A DNA stretch of 64,000 nucleotides from Vibrio diazotrophicus (GCF_038452265.1 NZ_CP151842.1:124001-188000), one strand, 5' to 3'; shown: positions 1-16,597, counted from the first letter of the stretch. Made by a program: numbers and translations. The notes: generated by a model from the sequence alone, not told the origin.

Positions 1-286
1 TTTACTGTCTTGGATGACCATCAGTGAAGTCTCTTTTTCTATTTTCCCTGTTATCGCTTTGGTGCTGTCTGTGCAGGCGTTGTATCAGGAATACCTACGT
101 AATCCAGTTGCGGAAGACATTCCACTAGTAGGTTTGGCGTGCTTCTTTGTCGGTGCGTTTGGCCACTCGGCATTTGTTAAGGCTCAGTATCCAGAAGCGG
201 GGTCTAACTTCTTTTCGATCATCGTAGCTTTGCTGCTCTTGTTATGGGTTGGAAAGAAGCTAGGATTTATCGGTCATTCTGAATAA
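1..286 (+). CDS. yijD: YijD-family inner membrane protein, 5' end cut by window
   Basis: Small hydrophobic protein of the YijD (DUF1422) family, function unknown. The reading frame is open to the window edge, with coding Leu-Leu-Ser-Trp before the first internal Met at position 14, so the true start lies outside. Two or three membrane segments are visible, and the family-like stretch Ala-Gln-Tyr-Pro-Glu-Ala-Gly-Ser-Asn-Phe-Phe sits near the C-terminus. The E. coli protein is about 119 residues, so roughly 25-30 residues are missing here. In E. coli yijD sits between fabR and trmA, and trmA is next here on the opposite strand. Family assignment is from remembered sequence and synteny. Confidence 0.85.
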   Translation, partial: LLSWMTISEVSFSIFPVIALVLSVQALYQEYLRNPVAEDIPLVGLACFFVGAFGHSAFVKAQYPEAGSNFFSIIVALLLLLWVGKKLGFIGHSE

Positions 287-318
287 GTGCACATCAGCTA
301 ATTACAAAAGTTAATTAC

Positions 319-346
319 AAAAAAACGAGCCAATCGGCTCGTTTTT
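319..346. terminator. Bidirectional terminator between yijD and trmA
   Basis: A stem cgagcc/ggctcg with loop aatc is flanked by an A-tract on the left and a T-tract on the right. It can therefore stop transcription from both convergent genes. Confidence 0.85.
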
Positions 347-376
347 CTATTTGTGAACTTTGGTTTTAAGCGTGAA

Positions 377-1486
377 TTACGCTTTTCGCTCTAGCATTAC
401 ACCCGCTTCCATGTGGTGGGTGTATGGGAACTGGTCAAACAGAGCAAAGCGAGTCACCTTATGTGTCTTACATAAAACATCTAAGTTTTCTTTTAGTGTT
501 TCTGGGTTACATGAGATATAGAGAATGCGCTCATAGCCCTGCACCATCTTACAGGTATCAATATCCATTCCTGAGCGAGGCGGATCGACAAAGATGGTGT
601 TGCAGTTGTAACTTTTTAAATCGATGCCTGCATCTTTCAGGCGGTTGAATTCACGTTTGCCTTCCATTGCTTCGGTAAATTCTTCTGCTGACATGCGAAT
701 GATTTGTACATTGTCGATTTTGTTAGCAGCAATGTTGTATTGTGCTGAATGTACCGATGGTTTTGCCAACTCAGTTGCCAAAACTCGCTCGAAGTTTTGA
801 GCCAGTGCTAATGAGAAGTTACCGTTACCACAGTAAAGCTCTAGCAAATCGCCTTTGCTTTCTTGGGTACAATCGACAGCCCACTCCAGCATTTTTTCTG
901 CGACTTTACCGTTTGGCTGAGTAAAACTGTTTTCAACTTGTTGGTAGATATAAGGTTGGCCGTTCACGTTCAGCTTCTCAATCACATAATCTTGGTCCAG
1001 CACAATCTTCATTTTGCGCGCACGTCCAATAATGTTCAGATTAAAGCCTTCATTTTGCAGTGTTTGTTTGAGCGCTTTAGCTGCCACAATCCACTCTTCA
1101 TCAAGTTGACGATGATATAGAAGAGATACCAGAACTTCACCACTCAGAGTGGATAAGAAGTCCACTTGGAAAAGTTTACGGCGCAGAGTGTCGTTGCCTT
1201 TCATGGCGTCTATCAGCAGTGGCATTAAGTCATTAATAAGGCGACTTGCCGCAGGGAATTGATCAACACGGTATTTTTCGCGAGTTTGCTGGTTGAACAT
1301 GATGTAGTACATATCATCACCTTCATGCCAGATACGAAACTCAGCGCGCATACGGTAAAACTGAGCCGGGGACTCAAAGACTTCCAACTCAGGCACACCA
1401 TAAGATTCAAACATCTCTCCTAGTCGAGTGATCTTCTCATCCAGTTGCGCTTGGTAGTTGTCTGGGTTTACATCAAGAGTCGCCAT
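377..1486 (-). CDS. trmA: tRNA (uracil-5-)-methyltransferase TrmA
   Basis: SAM-dependent enzyme that makes 5-methyluridine at position 54 of the T-loop of tRNAs. The C-terminal half holds the class I methyltransferase fold with Leu-Glu-Leu-Tyr-Cys-Gly-Asn-Gly-Asn-Phe, the substrate-binding Asp-Pro-Pro-Arg-Ser-Gly motif, and Ile-Ser-Cys-Asn-Pro-Glu-Thr with the catalytic cysteine. The frame is open to 1549, but the Met at 1486 gives 369 residues, close to the E. coli length of 366, and has AAGGTAA just upstream. The added 21 residues do not look like the family. It is convergent with yijD and divergent from btuB, as in enterics. Confidence 0.95.
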   Translation of the reverse strand: MATLDVNPDNYQAQLDEKITRLGEMFESYGVPELEVFESPAQFYRMRAEFRIWHEGDDMYYIMFNQQTREKYRVDQFPAASRLINDLMPLLIDAMKGNDTLRRKLFQVDFLSTLSGEVLVSLLYHRQLDEEWIVAAKALKQTLQNEGFNLNIIGRARKMKIVLDQDYVIEKLNVNGQPYIYQQVENSFTQPNGKVAEKMLEWAVDCTQESKGDLLELYCGNGNFSLALAQNFERVLATELAKPSVHSAQYNIAANKIDNVQIIRMSAEEFTEAMEGKREFNRLKDAGIDLKSYNCNTIFVDPPRSGMDIDTCKMVQGYERILYISCNPETLKENLDVLCKTHKVTRFALFDQFPYTHHMEAGVMLERKA

Positions 1487-1652
1487 TGCTTTACCTTTTT
1501 CTGGTACGTTCAAATAAAGAGCGCAGATTTTATTCAATCTCCCGCTCATGTCCAGTACTCTGACTAAATTGATAGCTTTATCGATCGTAAAAACTATAGC
1601 TTATACCAATCTAAGCTAGACAAGTTATCGATTGCTCAATACTATCAACCGC

Positions 1653-1835
1653 AAGCTGGTGTTATTTAGAAGCCTAGATGGCTAAATAAATAAACTTAAA
1701 AGGGAATCTGGTGGAAATCCAGAACTGACGCGCAGCGGTAAGAGAGAACGAATACTCAAATGACACTGCAATTTGTGGGAAGTCGAGTTAGTAGGTTAAC
1801 AGCTCTCAAGTCCGAACACCTGCCAGCAGCTGAGC
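1653..1835 (+). promoter_or_regulatory. Cobalamin (AdoCbl) riboswitch upstream of btuB
   Basis: The 400-base gap between trmA and btuB carries the conserved cobalamin riboswitch blocks in order: gctggtg near 1655, aaaagggaatctggtg near 1700, a gacgcgcagcggtaa core near 1727, tgggaagt near 1777, and tccgaacacctgcc near 1811. It should bind adenosylcobalamin and repress btuB when vitamin B12 is plentiful. A short hairpin ATGGG/CCCAT lies at 1842-1856, followed by an AGGA ribosome site just before the btuB start. No T-rich terminator is seen, which suggests control of translation. Exact ends are approximate. Confidence 0.9.
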
Positions 1836-1890
1836 AAACCAATGGGATGGACCCATGCTCGGTAGGATTAACGCGATTTAGGACAATATA

Positions 1891-3714
1891 ATGAATAAAT
1901 CCCTTCTAGCGGTGGCAGTGGCGTCGCTGTTTTCTCATACCTCTTTTTCATACGCACAAGAAGCGACAGCTGATGAAACTGTTGTTGTAACGGCGAATCG
2001 TTTTGAAACTAAAGTAAACGAAACAATCGCACCAGTTGAAGTTGTCACACGTGAAGAAATTGATGCGATTCAAGCTCAATCACTAACGGACGTATTACGT
2101 CGTTTACCTAGTGTTCAGGTAGTGAACCAGGGTGGTGTAGGCCAAAACTCTGAATTGTATATTCGTGGGCGCGCCAGTAAAAACGTTTTGGTCATGATTA
2201 ATGGTGTTCGAATCGGTAGTGCAACCTCGGGAGCAGCGGATTTGTCAGCTATTCCTCTGAACGGTGTGGAGCGTATTGAAGTACTGCGTGGTCCTCGTGC
2301 AGCGGTATACGGCTCAGATGCAGTTAGTGGTGTAATTAATATCATCACCACAAAAAACACTAACGGTTTTAACTCTGTTAAGTCTGGTTTTGGCAGCGAT
2401 GGCGCGTACGATGTTGGAGCAAACTTTTCTACCGTTTCTGACTCCGGAAGTTGGTTTAACGCGTCTGCAACGTATAAAGCTGCAGAGGGGTATAATATAA
2501 AGCCATCAAGTAAAAACAGTTTCGATGCCGACAATGATGGCTTTCAGTCACAGTATTTATTAGTCGATGCAGGCACTAAGGTTTCTGATGAGCTGACTTT
2601 GAAAACGAATGGTTACTATCAAAAGCAAGATTCGGAGTTTGATAACTCTTGGGGCGGTGTTGATAGTACTGACAGCGATTTGTATAGCTTAGCGACTGTA
2701 GGTGAGTACAAAAAAGATAAATTGAACAGCCACTTTACATTAGCGACTAACCAAGATGACGCAGAGTCCTCTGGTCAAGGTGAATCAAGTCGATATACGA
2801 CAAATCGATACGTAGCGTCTTGGGATAACCTATACGCAGTAAGTGATATTCTTTCTGTAGTCGGTGGCGCCGAGTGGTACGAAGATAAAGTTAAAGTAGA
2901 AGGCAAAAACTACACTCAAACCGATAGAGATAATGCGGCTCTTTATGTGGGTAGCTATCTAAATAAAGGTGACTTTTCAGCGGAGAGCAACTTCCGTTGG
3001 GATGATAACAGCGCTTACGGCACTTTCTGGACATACCAATTTGGCTTGGGTTATCAGCTTACTGAATCGCTAAAAGCTGTTGGTTTATATGGTACATCTT
3101 TCAAAGCACCGACGTTTAACCAACTTTATTATCCTTTGGAATGTGGTTCTTATGGTTGCTACCAAGGTAACGCTAACCTAGTTCCAGAAGAAACAGAAAG
3201 CTCAGAGATTGCATTAGAGGGCAATTTTGAATTGCTAACTTGGCGTTTAGCTGGTCATTACAGTGAAGTCGATAAAATGATCGCGAGTAATGGAACAACC
3301 AACGTCAATGTGAATAAAGCAGAGATAAAAGGTGTTGAAGTAAGCGGTCAGTTTGATACAGGACCTTTAGCTCATAACTTGTCTTATGACTACCTTGATA
3401 CTAAAGATAAGTCTACGGGTAATGAATTGGTTCGCAGAGCCAAGCATAGTGCGAAATGGAATATGACATATTTGCTAGATGCTTGGAGATTTGATGTCAG
3501 TTATCTCTATCAAGGAAAGCGTTACGACGATGCTAAAAATACAAAGGAGCTAGACCCATATTCATTGGTCGATATCGCCACTTCGTATTATTTTGATAGC
3601 GGTGTAACTCTCAGCGGTAAGATTGGTAACGTGTTCGATGAAGATTACGAGACTGCTTTGGGATATAAAACTCAAGACCGTAATTACTACGCAAGTATTG
3701 CATACCAATTCTAA
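1891..3714 (+). CDS. btuB: TonB-dependent vitamin B12 receptor BtuB
   Basis: Outer-membrane beta-barrel that takes up cobalamins with energy from TonB-ExbBD. The 607-residue protein starts with a signal peptide (about residues 1-22, ending Ser-Tyr-Ala-Gln). A TonB box Asp-Glu-Thr-Val-Val-Val-Thr-Ala follows, then a plug domain (about 35-150, with Val-Leu-Arg-Gly-Pro-Arg-Ala-Ala-Val-Tyr-Gly), a 22-strand type barrel, and a C-terminal aromatic end Ala-Tyr-Gln-Phe. The length fits the family (E. coli 614 with signal). The upstream cobalamin riboswitch and the trmA-btuB-murI gene order support the substrate. A terminator follows directly. Confidence 0.95.
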   Translation: MNKSLLAVAVASLFSHTSFSYAQEATADETVVVTANRFETKVNETIAPVEVVTREEIDAIQAQSLTDVLRRLPSVQVVNQGGVGQNSELYIRGRASKNVLVMINGVRIGSATSGAADLSAIPLNGVERIEVLRGPRAAVYGSDAVSGVINIITTKNTNGFNSVKSGFGSDGAYDVGANFSTVSDSGSWFNASATYKAAEGYNIKPSSKNSFDADNDGFQSQYLLVDAGTKVSDELTLKTNGYYQKQDSEFDNSWGGVDSTDSDLYSLATVGEYKKDKLNSHFTLATNQDDAESSGQGESSRYTTNRYVASWDNLYAVSDILSVVGGAEWYEDKVKVEGKNYTQTDRDNAALYVGSYLNKGDFSAESNFRWDDNSAYGTFWTYQFGLGYQLTESLKAVGLYGTSFKAPTFNQLYYPLECGSYGCYQGNANLVPEETESSEIALEGNFELLTWRLAGHYSEVDKMIASNGTTNVNVNKAEIKGVEVSGQFDTGPLAHNLSYDYLDTKDKSTGNELVRRAKHSAKWNMTYLLDAWRFDVSYLYQGKRYDDAKNTKELDPYSLVDIATSYYFDSGVTLSGKIGNVFDEDYETALGYKTQDRNYYASIAYQF

Positions 3715-3723
3715 CGAATCCTC

Positions 3724-3745
3724 AAACCGCCTTCGGGCGGTTTTT
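3724..3745 (+). terminator. btuB terminator
   Basis: Stem AAACCGCC/GGCGGTTT with a TTCG loop, followed by T residues, nine bases after the btuB stop. Confidence 0.9.
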
Positions 3746-3792
3746 CGCTATTTGGCGTTTTAACAATCATTGCCAATTGATATAGAGCGAGT

Positions 3793-4632
3793 ATGATCGC
3801 TGCGTTATCGTTGTTCTATCTGGTTCCCATGGTGTCTAATCAATCTATTCCTAAAGTCTTAATTTTCGACTCTGGTGTTGGTGGCTTATCTGTTTATAGA
3901 GAAATTGAAATGCGCCTGCCGCAGCTTTCTTATACCTATTTATTTGATAACGCGGCTTATCCATACGGAGAGCTAGACCAACAAGTCTTATTACAACGAG
4001 TTGAACGGTTAATCACAAGTCTAGTAGAACAAGAGGGTTTCGACATAGTGGTCATTGCGTGTAACACAGCAAGTACCATAGTACTTCCTACATTACGCTC
4101 AAAACTGTCCATACCAGTGGTAGGTGTCGTCCCTGCAATTAAACCCGCTTCCTCTATAGCGAATAAAGCTGTTGGGTTAATTGCTACCCCCGCTACTGTC
4201 ACTCGCCAATATACACATGATCTTATTCGAAGCTTCTCAGCTGATAAAAATGTTGAGTTGTTGGGTTCGACACGCCTTGTTGATATGGCTGAAGAAAAGC
4301 TAAGAGGTAGAGCGATAGATTTGCAGGAACTGCAAATTATCTTAAGTCCACTGATCAGTCATATAGATGTCGCGGTACTAGGGTGTACTCACTTCCCTCT
4401 AATCAGAGATGAGATCCAGCAGGTGCTAGGAAAGGATGTATTGCTGGTGGATTCAGGTGAGGCTATTGCGAGAAGAGTAAAATCATTACTTGGTATAGAA
4501 GGAAGTGTTTGCTCAGAGAACAAACACACCATTTATTCTAGTGCACCTGCTTGGGAAGAAAGTGCACTGAATGAAAGATTAGAGCAGCTTGGGTTTTCCG
4601 CTATTCGTCAATATCCTCTTCTGGGTGTTTAG
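3793..4632 (+). CDS. murI: Glutamate racemase MurI
   Basis: Cofactor-independent racemase that converts L- to D-glutamate for peptidoglycan. Both catalytic cysteines are visible: Val-Ile-Ala-Cys-Asn-Thr-Ala-Ser and Val-Leu-Gly-Cys-Thr-His-Phe-Pro. The Asp-Ser-Gly-Val-Gly-Gly substrate motif is near the N-terminus. The first ATG gives 279 residues with an extra hydrophobic start. The Met at 3829 (267 residues) or the GTG at 3832 would begin Val-Ser-Asn-Gln and look more family-like, but neither has a clear ribosome site, so the start is uncertain. The last 32 bases overlap the 3' end of the convergent RRM gene. Confidence 0.93.
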   Translation: MIAALSLFYLVPMVSNQSIPKVLIFDSGVGGLSVYREIEMRLPQLSYTYLFDNAAYPYGELDQQVLLQRVERLITSLVEQEGFDIVVIACNTASTIVLPTLRSKLSIPVVGVVPAIKPASSIANKAVGLIATPATVTRQYTHDLIRSFSADKNVELLGSTRLVDMAEEKLRGRAIDLQELQIILSPLISHIDVAVLGCTHFPLIRDEIQQVLGKDVLLVDSGEAIARRVKSLLGIEGSVCSENKHTIYSSAPAWEESALNERLEQLGFSAIRQYPLLGV

Positions 4633-5059
4633 GGTCATTTGCAATTCTAACTTTAAGCGTTCTCTGCATGTAGTCGTGCTCATTTAATGCATCAATCGCA
4701 GATTGAGCATGTGTTGCCGCCATAACTACAAAGCCAAATCCTCGACGTTTACCTGTTCGCTTATCTTTCATTAGACGAACCGCAAACACATCACCATGCT
4801 GAGCAAATAAATCGCGTACATGAGATTCGTTTGCTTTGTATGGCAAATTGCCTACATAAAGAGTCTTGGTTGGTAAGGCTGAATCTTCATCTTGTTCGGT
4901 AATAGATGGGGTTGATAGGAAAAGTTTAAATACAATAGTTGCTGCCACAACACCCACAATAAAACTTACAGCTGAAGGAATGCCTGGAATTAGAGAAATT
5001 ATTGCACCGCCAATAATCGCAATCGCGATATTTAAAAACATTGGTTTATTTAAGTTCAT
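4601..5059 (-). CDS. Membrane-anchored RRM-domain RNA-binding protein
   Basis: 152 residues. Two hydrophobic segments (about residues 6-24 and 27-48) with a Gly-Ile-Pro-rich turn form a likely hairpin membrane anchor. After a short acidic linker there is one RNA-recognition motif (about 65-140) with an RNP2-like Leu-Tyr-Val-Gly-Asn-Leu and an RNP1 Arg-Gly-Phe-Gly-Phe-Val. The tail is acidic. Small RRM proteins occur in many bacteria and bind single-stranded RNA, but their targets are mostly unknown. The anchor would place this one at the inner membrane. It is convergent with murI, sharing 32 bases, and divergent from the rRNA operon. The RRM call is firm; the membrane placement is inferred from hydrophobicity. 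Confidence 0.9.
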   Translation of the reverse strand: MNLNKPMFLNIAIAIIGGAIISLIPGIPSAVSFIVGVVAATIVFKLFLSTPSITEQDEDSALPTKTLYVGNLPYKANESHVRDLFAQHGDVFAVRLMKDKRTGKRRGFGFVVMAATHAQSAIDALNEHDYMQRTLKVRIANDPKHPEEDIDE

Positions 5060-5251
5060 AAAAGAATACTACTTGTAAGAATAAAATTAGATGCGTATCT
5101 ACGATTAACAAAATAGATACATCAATCTTACGTACATGCTTGAGTTTTTTCCAACCAATTGCTGTGACCCCCCTCAAATGTTGAAATTTTATTCGATAAA
5201 CAGTACGTTGCTTGCTTTTTGAGCGAACGAAAAATTATTTGAAAAAAGTGC
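5060..5251. other. Spacer between RRM gene and rRNA promoters
   Basis: No gene seen. It must hold the promoter of the leftward RRM gene. Its right end (about 5228-5248) is A/T-rich and sits where an rrn UP element would be, just ahead of P1. Confidence 0.6.
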
Positions 5252-5279
5252 TTGTCATAATCTCGTACCTCCCTATAAT
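5252..5279 (+). promoter_or_regulatory. rrn P1 promoter of first rRNA operon
   Basis: The -35 TTGTCA (5252-5257) and -10 TATAAT (5274-5279) are 16 bp apart, followed by a GC-rich discriminator (GCCGCCACACCGACAC). The arrangement, including CCTCCCTATAATG, is nearly the same as E. coli rrnB P1, so growth-rate and ppGpp control is expected. A/T-rich DNA upstream fits an UP element. Confidence 0.92.
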
Positions 5280-5355
5280 GCCGCCACACCGACACGGAGT
5301 GAGACGAATATCACAACGTATCGAGTAAGAGAGAAAATAAAGTTTCAAATAAACG

Positions 5356-5383
5356 TTGACTCTCAAAAATTAAAGCGTATTAT
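5356..5383 (+). promoter_or_regulatory. rrn P2 promoter of first rRNA operon
   Basis: The -35 TTGACT (5356-5361) and -10 TATTAT (5378-5383) have 16 bp spacing and a GCGTATTAT context like E. coli rrn P2. It lies about 104 bp after P1. Confidence 0.88.
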
Positions 5384-5429
5384 ACGCACCCCTAGCGACG
5401 AGGCTTTAGAGGCTAAAATCGATAGAAAA

Positions 5430-5445
5430 GCTCTTTAACAATTTA
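5430..5445 (+). promoter_or_regulatory. rrn leader boxA antitermination site
   Basis: GCTCTTTAACAATTTA matches the rrn boxA bound by NusB-S10, which protects the untranslated rRNA transcript from Rho. From about 5427 up to the 16S gene, the leader is repeated before the second operon. Confidence 0.9.
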
Positions 5446-5676
5446 AACCTATCAATCTGTGTGGGCACTCGTTGATGAAAATCAAAGTTAAGTCTTTGTT
5501 CTTGTAACAAAGCAACTTAGGTTTCAATGAACTGAGTGACCAATACAAATAACTTCGGTTATTTGGCACAGTCAATTCATTACCATTCTGTTGGAATGGT
5601 AATAGCTTTAAAATTACGTCTTACTTTCGAGTAAGAGCAGTTTTGAAGTCAGTATTCGTTGAGCCGACAAAATCTT

Positions 5677-7219
<1,543 letters not shown>

Positions 7220-7286
7220 CGTAAAGATTCTCTTGATGAGTGTCCACACAGATTGATTAGGTTTAGAAAGATAAGAGTATCTTAGT

Positions 7287-7362
7287 GTCCCGTTCGTCTA
7301 GAGGCCTAGGACACCGCCCTTTCACGGCGGTAACAGGGGTTCGACTCCCCTACGGGATACCA
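7287..7362 (+). tRNA. tRNA-Glu (TTC)
   Basis: 76-nt cloverleaf in the 16S-23S spacer with anticodon TTC in a CTTTCAC loop and encoded CCA. The acceptor stem GTCCCGT/ACGGGAT closes with a G1-U72 wobble, and the discriminator is A. E. coli tRNA-Glu has G1-C72 and a G discriminator. Confidence 0.96.
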
Positions 7363-7429
7363 TCTTTAAGCATTCTTACGAGTGTGTTTAAAAATGGTTT
7401 TCGTAAACTCTTTGTTTATAAAAACTCTT

Positions 7430-7445
7430 GCTCTTTAACAATTTG
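7430..7445 (+). promoter_or_regulatory. Spacer boxA before 23S copy 1
   Basis: GCTCTTTAACAATTTG is a second boxA element that keeps the antitermination complex active ahead of the 23S gene. The rest of the 456-base spacer holds tRNA-Glu and RNA-processing hairpins. Confidence 0.85.
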
Positions 7446-7675
7446 GAAAGCTGACAAATAACGATTTGATTAATCGTTATTTATTAAAAGTTCTCAAATC
7501 CTATGTCTCTTAGAGATGTAGGTACCAATACACATTCAAGTGTTCTTGGGAATAACATCATTGATGTTGTTCATATTTGAGTCCGGCAAAATCGAAATGT
7601 CTCTCGCTCATTCAAATAATGAGAGACAACTAAACCTTGGTTGTTTGCCATACATAAGACCTCTTGGGGTTGTAT

Positions 7676-10565
<2,890 letters not shown>

Positions 10566-10651
10566 ACAACACCCAAGGGGTTTTGTGGACTCAAAGCAAG
10601 AACAGAATTGAATGTGTAGAGAACATTAACAGCTTTCCGAATTTTAAATTT

Positions 10652-10771
10652 TGCTTGGCGACCATAGCGATTTGGACCCACCTGATTCCATGCCGAACTC
10701 AGAAGTGAAACGAATTAGCGCCGATGGTAGTGTGGGGTCTCCCCATGTGAGAGTAGGACATCGCCAGGCTC
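10652..10771 (+). rRNA. rrf: 5S ribosomal RNA, copy 1
   Basis: 120 nt. The ends GCTTGGCG and CGCCAGGC pair as the terminal helix, and the inner region reads CATGCCGAACTCAGAAGTGAAACG as in enteric 5S. No tRNA gene and no U-tract terminator follow it, unlike copy 2. Confidence 0.97.
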
Positions 10772-10779
10772 ATATTCAT

Positions 10780-10843
10780 GACTTGCTTACTTATTAAGCG
10801 AGTCAACATAGAGTTCTAAAATGTTTAGAATTTTATGTTGACT
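10780..10843 (+). repeat. Two overlapping inverted repeats between the rRNA operons
   Basis: Hairpin A (10780-10804) has arms GACTTGCTTA and TTAAGCGAGTC-like with a 5-base loop. Hairpin B (10801-10843) has outer arms AGTCAACATA/TATGTTGACT, a 3x3 internal loop, an inner stem TTCTAAA/TTTAGAA and a 3-base loop. The two share AGTC at 10801-10804, so they cannot both form. Hairpin A lacks a T-tract, so it is at best a weak terminator or an RNA-processing site. The right arm of B contains the -35 of the next promoter. Confidence 0.75.
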
Positions 10844-10865
10844 TTCAAAGCATGAAGCGTAATAT
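10838..10865 (+). promoter_or_regulatory. P2-like promoter of second rRNA operon
   Basis: The -35 TTGACT (10838-10843) and -10 TAATAT (10860-10865) are 16 bp apart, in the same context as P2 of the first operon. No TTGTCA/TATAAT P1 pair is seen in the 66 bases between the 5S end and this site, so this appears to be the only own promoter of the second operon. Confidence 0.75.
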
Positions 10866-10902
10866 ACGCGTCCTGCCCAAGTGCTAAGGCACTGAAAGCA
10901 AA

Positions 10903-10918
10903 GCTCTTTAACAATTTA
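10903..10918 (+). promoter_or_regulatory. rrn leader boxA of second operon
   Basis: GCTCTTTAACAATTTA, the same as in the first leader. The sequence from here to the 16S gene repeats the first leader at a constant offset of 5473. Confidence 0.88.
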
Positions 10919-11149
10919 AACCTATCAATCTGTGTGGGCACTCGTTGATGAAAATCAAAGTTAAGTCTTTGTTCTTGTAACAAAGCAACTTAGGTTTCAA
11001 TGAACTGAGTGACCAATACAAATAACTTCGGTTATTTGGCACAGTCAATTCATTACCATTCTGTTGGAATGGTAATAGCTTTAAAATTACGTCTTACTTT
11101 CGAGTAAGAGCAGTTTTGAAGTCAGTATTCGTTGAGCCGACAAAATCTT

Positions 11150-12692
<1,543 letters not shown>

Positions 12693-12758
12693 CGTAAAGA
12701 TTCTCTTGATGAGTGTCCACACAGATTGATTAGGTTTAGAAAGTAAAGAGACGATACT

Positions 12759-12835
12759 GGGTCTGTAGCTCAGGTGGTTAGAGCGTTCGCCTGATAAGCG
12801 AGAGGTCGGTGGTTCAAGTCCACTCAGACCCACCA
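12759..12835 (+). tRNA. tRNA-Ile (GAT)
   Basis: 77-nt cloverleaf with acceptor GGGTCTG/CAGACCC, anticodon GAT in a CTGATAA loop, T-arm GGTTCAAGTCC, and encoded CCA. Typical of the rrn spacer. Confidence 0.97.
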
Positions 12836-12874
12836 ATCTTTCCTTGTGAAGATTGAACAGTATCGACACCTGAT

Positions 12875-12950
12875 GGGGTTATAGCTCAGCTGGGAGAGCG
12901 CCTGCCTTGCACGCAGGAGGTCTGCGGTTCGATCCCGCATAGCTCCACCA
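12875..12950 (+). tRNA. tRNA-Ala (TGC)
   Basis: 76-nt cloverleaf with acceptor GGGGTTA/TAGCTCC (including the G3-U70 identity pair for alanine), anticodon TGC in a CTTGCAC loop, and encoded CCA. Follows tRNA-Ile after 39 bases. Confidence 0.97.
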
Positions 12951-13004
12951 TCTTTAAGCGCATTCGATGAGTGCTTTTAAAAATGGTTTTCGTTAGAAAA
13001 TCTT

Positions 13005-13020
13005 GCTCTTTAACAATTTG
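13005..13020 (+). promoter_or_regulatory. Spacer boxA before 23S copy 2
   Basis: GCTCTTTAACAATTTG as in the first operon. The 576-base spacer otherwise holds the two tRNAs and processing hairpins whose tips differ from those in copy 1. Confidence 0.85.
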
Positions 13021-13268
13021 GAAAGCTGACAGTTAATAATTTGATTGATTATTAACTATTAAAAGTTCTCAAATCCTATGTCTCACTCTTTTATTAGAGA
13101 AAGGATGTAGGTACCAATACACATTCAAGTGTTCTTGGGAATCTTACTTTATAAGTAAGTATTCATATTTGAGTCCGGCAAAATCGAAATGTCTCTCGCT
13201 CATTCAAATAATGAGAGACAACTAAACCTTGGTTGTTTGCCATACATAAAGACCTCTTGGGGTTGTAT

Positions 13269-16159
<2,891 letters not shown>

Positions 16160-16246
16160 ACAACACCCAAGGGGTTTTGTGGACTCAAAGCAAGAACAGA
16201 ATTGAATGTGTAGAGAACATTAACAGCTTTCCGAATTTTAAAATTT

Positions 16247-16366
16247 TGCTTGGCGACCATAGCGATTTGGACCCACCTGATTCCATGCCGAACTCAGAAG
16301 TGAAACGAATTAGCGCCGATGGTAGTGTGGGGTCTCCCCATGTGAGAGTAGGACATCGCCAGGCTT
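16247..16366 (+). rRNA. rrf: 5S ribosomal RNA, copy 2
   Basis: 120 nt with the same terminal helix and interior as copy 1. tRNA-Asp follows after 28 bases. Confidence 0.97.
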
Positions 16367-16394
16367 TTATTTAGCACCAAGCGCTAACCAATGC

Positions 16395-16471
16395 GGAGCG
16401 GTAGTTCAGTTGGTTAGAATACCGGCCTGTCACGCCGGGGGTCGCGGGTTCGAGTCCCGTCCGCTCCGCCA
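16395..16471 (+). tRNA. tRNA-Asp (GTC)
   Basis: 77-nt cloverleaf with acceptor GGAGCGG/CCGCTCC, anticodon GTC in a CTGTCAC loop, and encoded CCA. It is distal in the second rRNA operon and cotranscribed with it. Confidence 0.97.
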
Positions 16472-16480
16472 CTATTTGAA

Positions 16481-16508
16481 GCCTCGTCAGAAATGACGGG
16501 GCTTTTTT
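16481..16508 (+). terminator. Terminator of the rRNA operon pair
   Basis: A 9-bp stem GCCTCGTCA/TGACGGGGC with a GAAA tetraloop and six T residues. It is the only strong Rho-independent terminator seen after the rRNA genes. Confidence 0.93.
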
Positions 16509-16534
16509 GCGTCTGGAGAAAGACGAACCAACAC

Positions 16535-16597
16535 GAAGCGGCAGCTCAGTGGGTTGCTCTTGGTTGAACAAAAAGCCGACCTGTCACACTGGGGAAG
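16535..16597 (+). pseudogene. Degenerate tRNA-Asp-like relic
   Basis: GAAGCGGCAGCTCAGTGGGTT resembles the 5' part of tRNA-Asp. After an insertion, CCGACCTGTCACACTGGGG resembles its anticodon arm, matching 16 of 19 bases. No T-arm, acceptor 3' strand or CCA follows, so it cannot fold as a tRNA. It lies beyond the terminator and is best read as the remains of a duplicated tRNA-Asp. Confidence 0.6.

Noticed and set aside
16371..16571. 66-residue frame antisense to tRNA-Asp
   Set aside because: It is the well-known false protein made by translating the reverse of tRNA-Asp.
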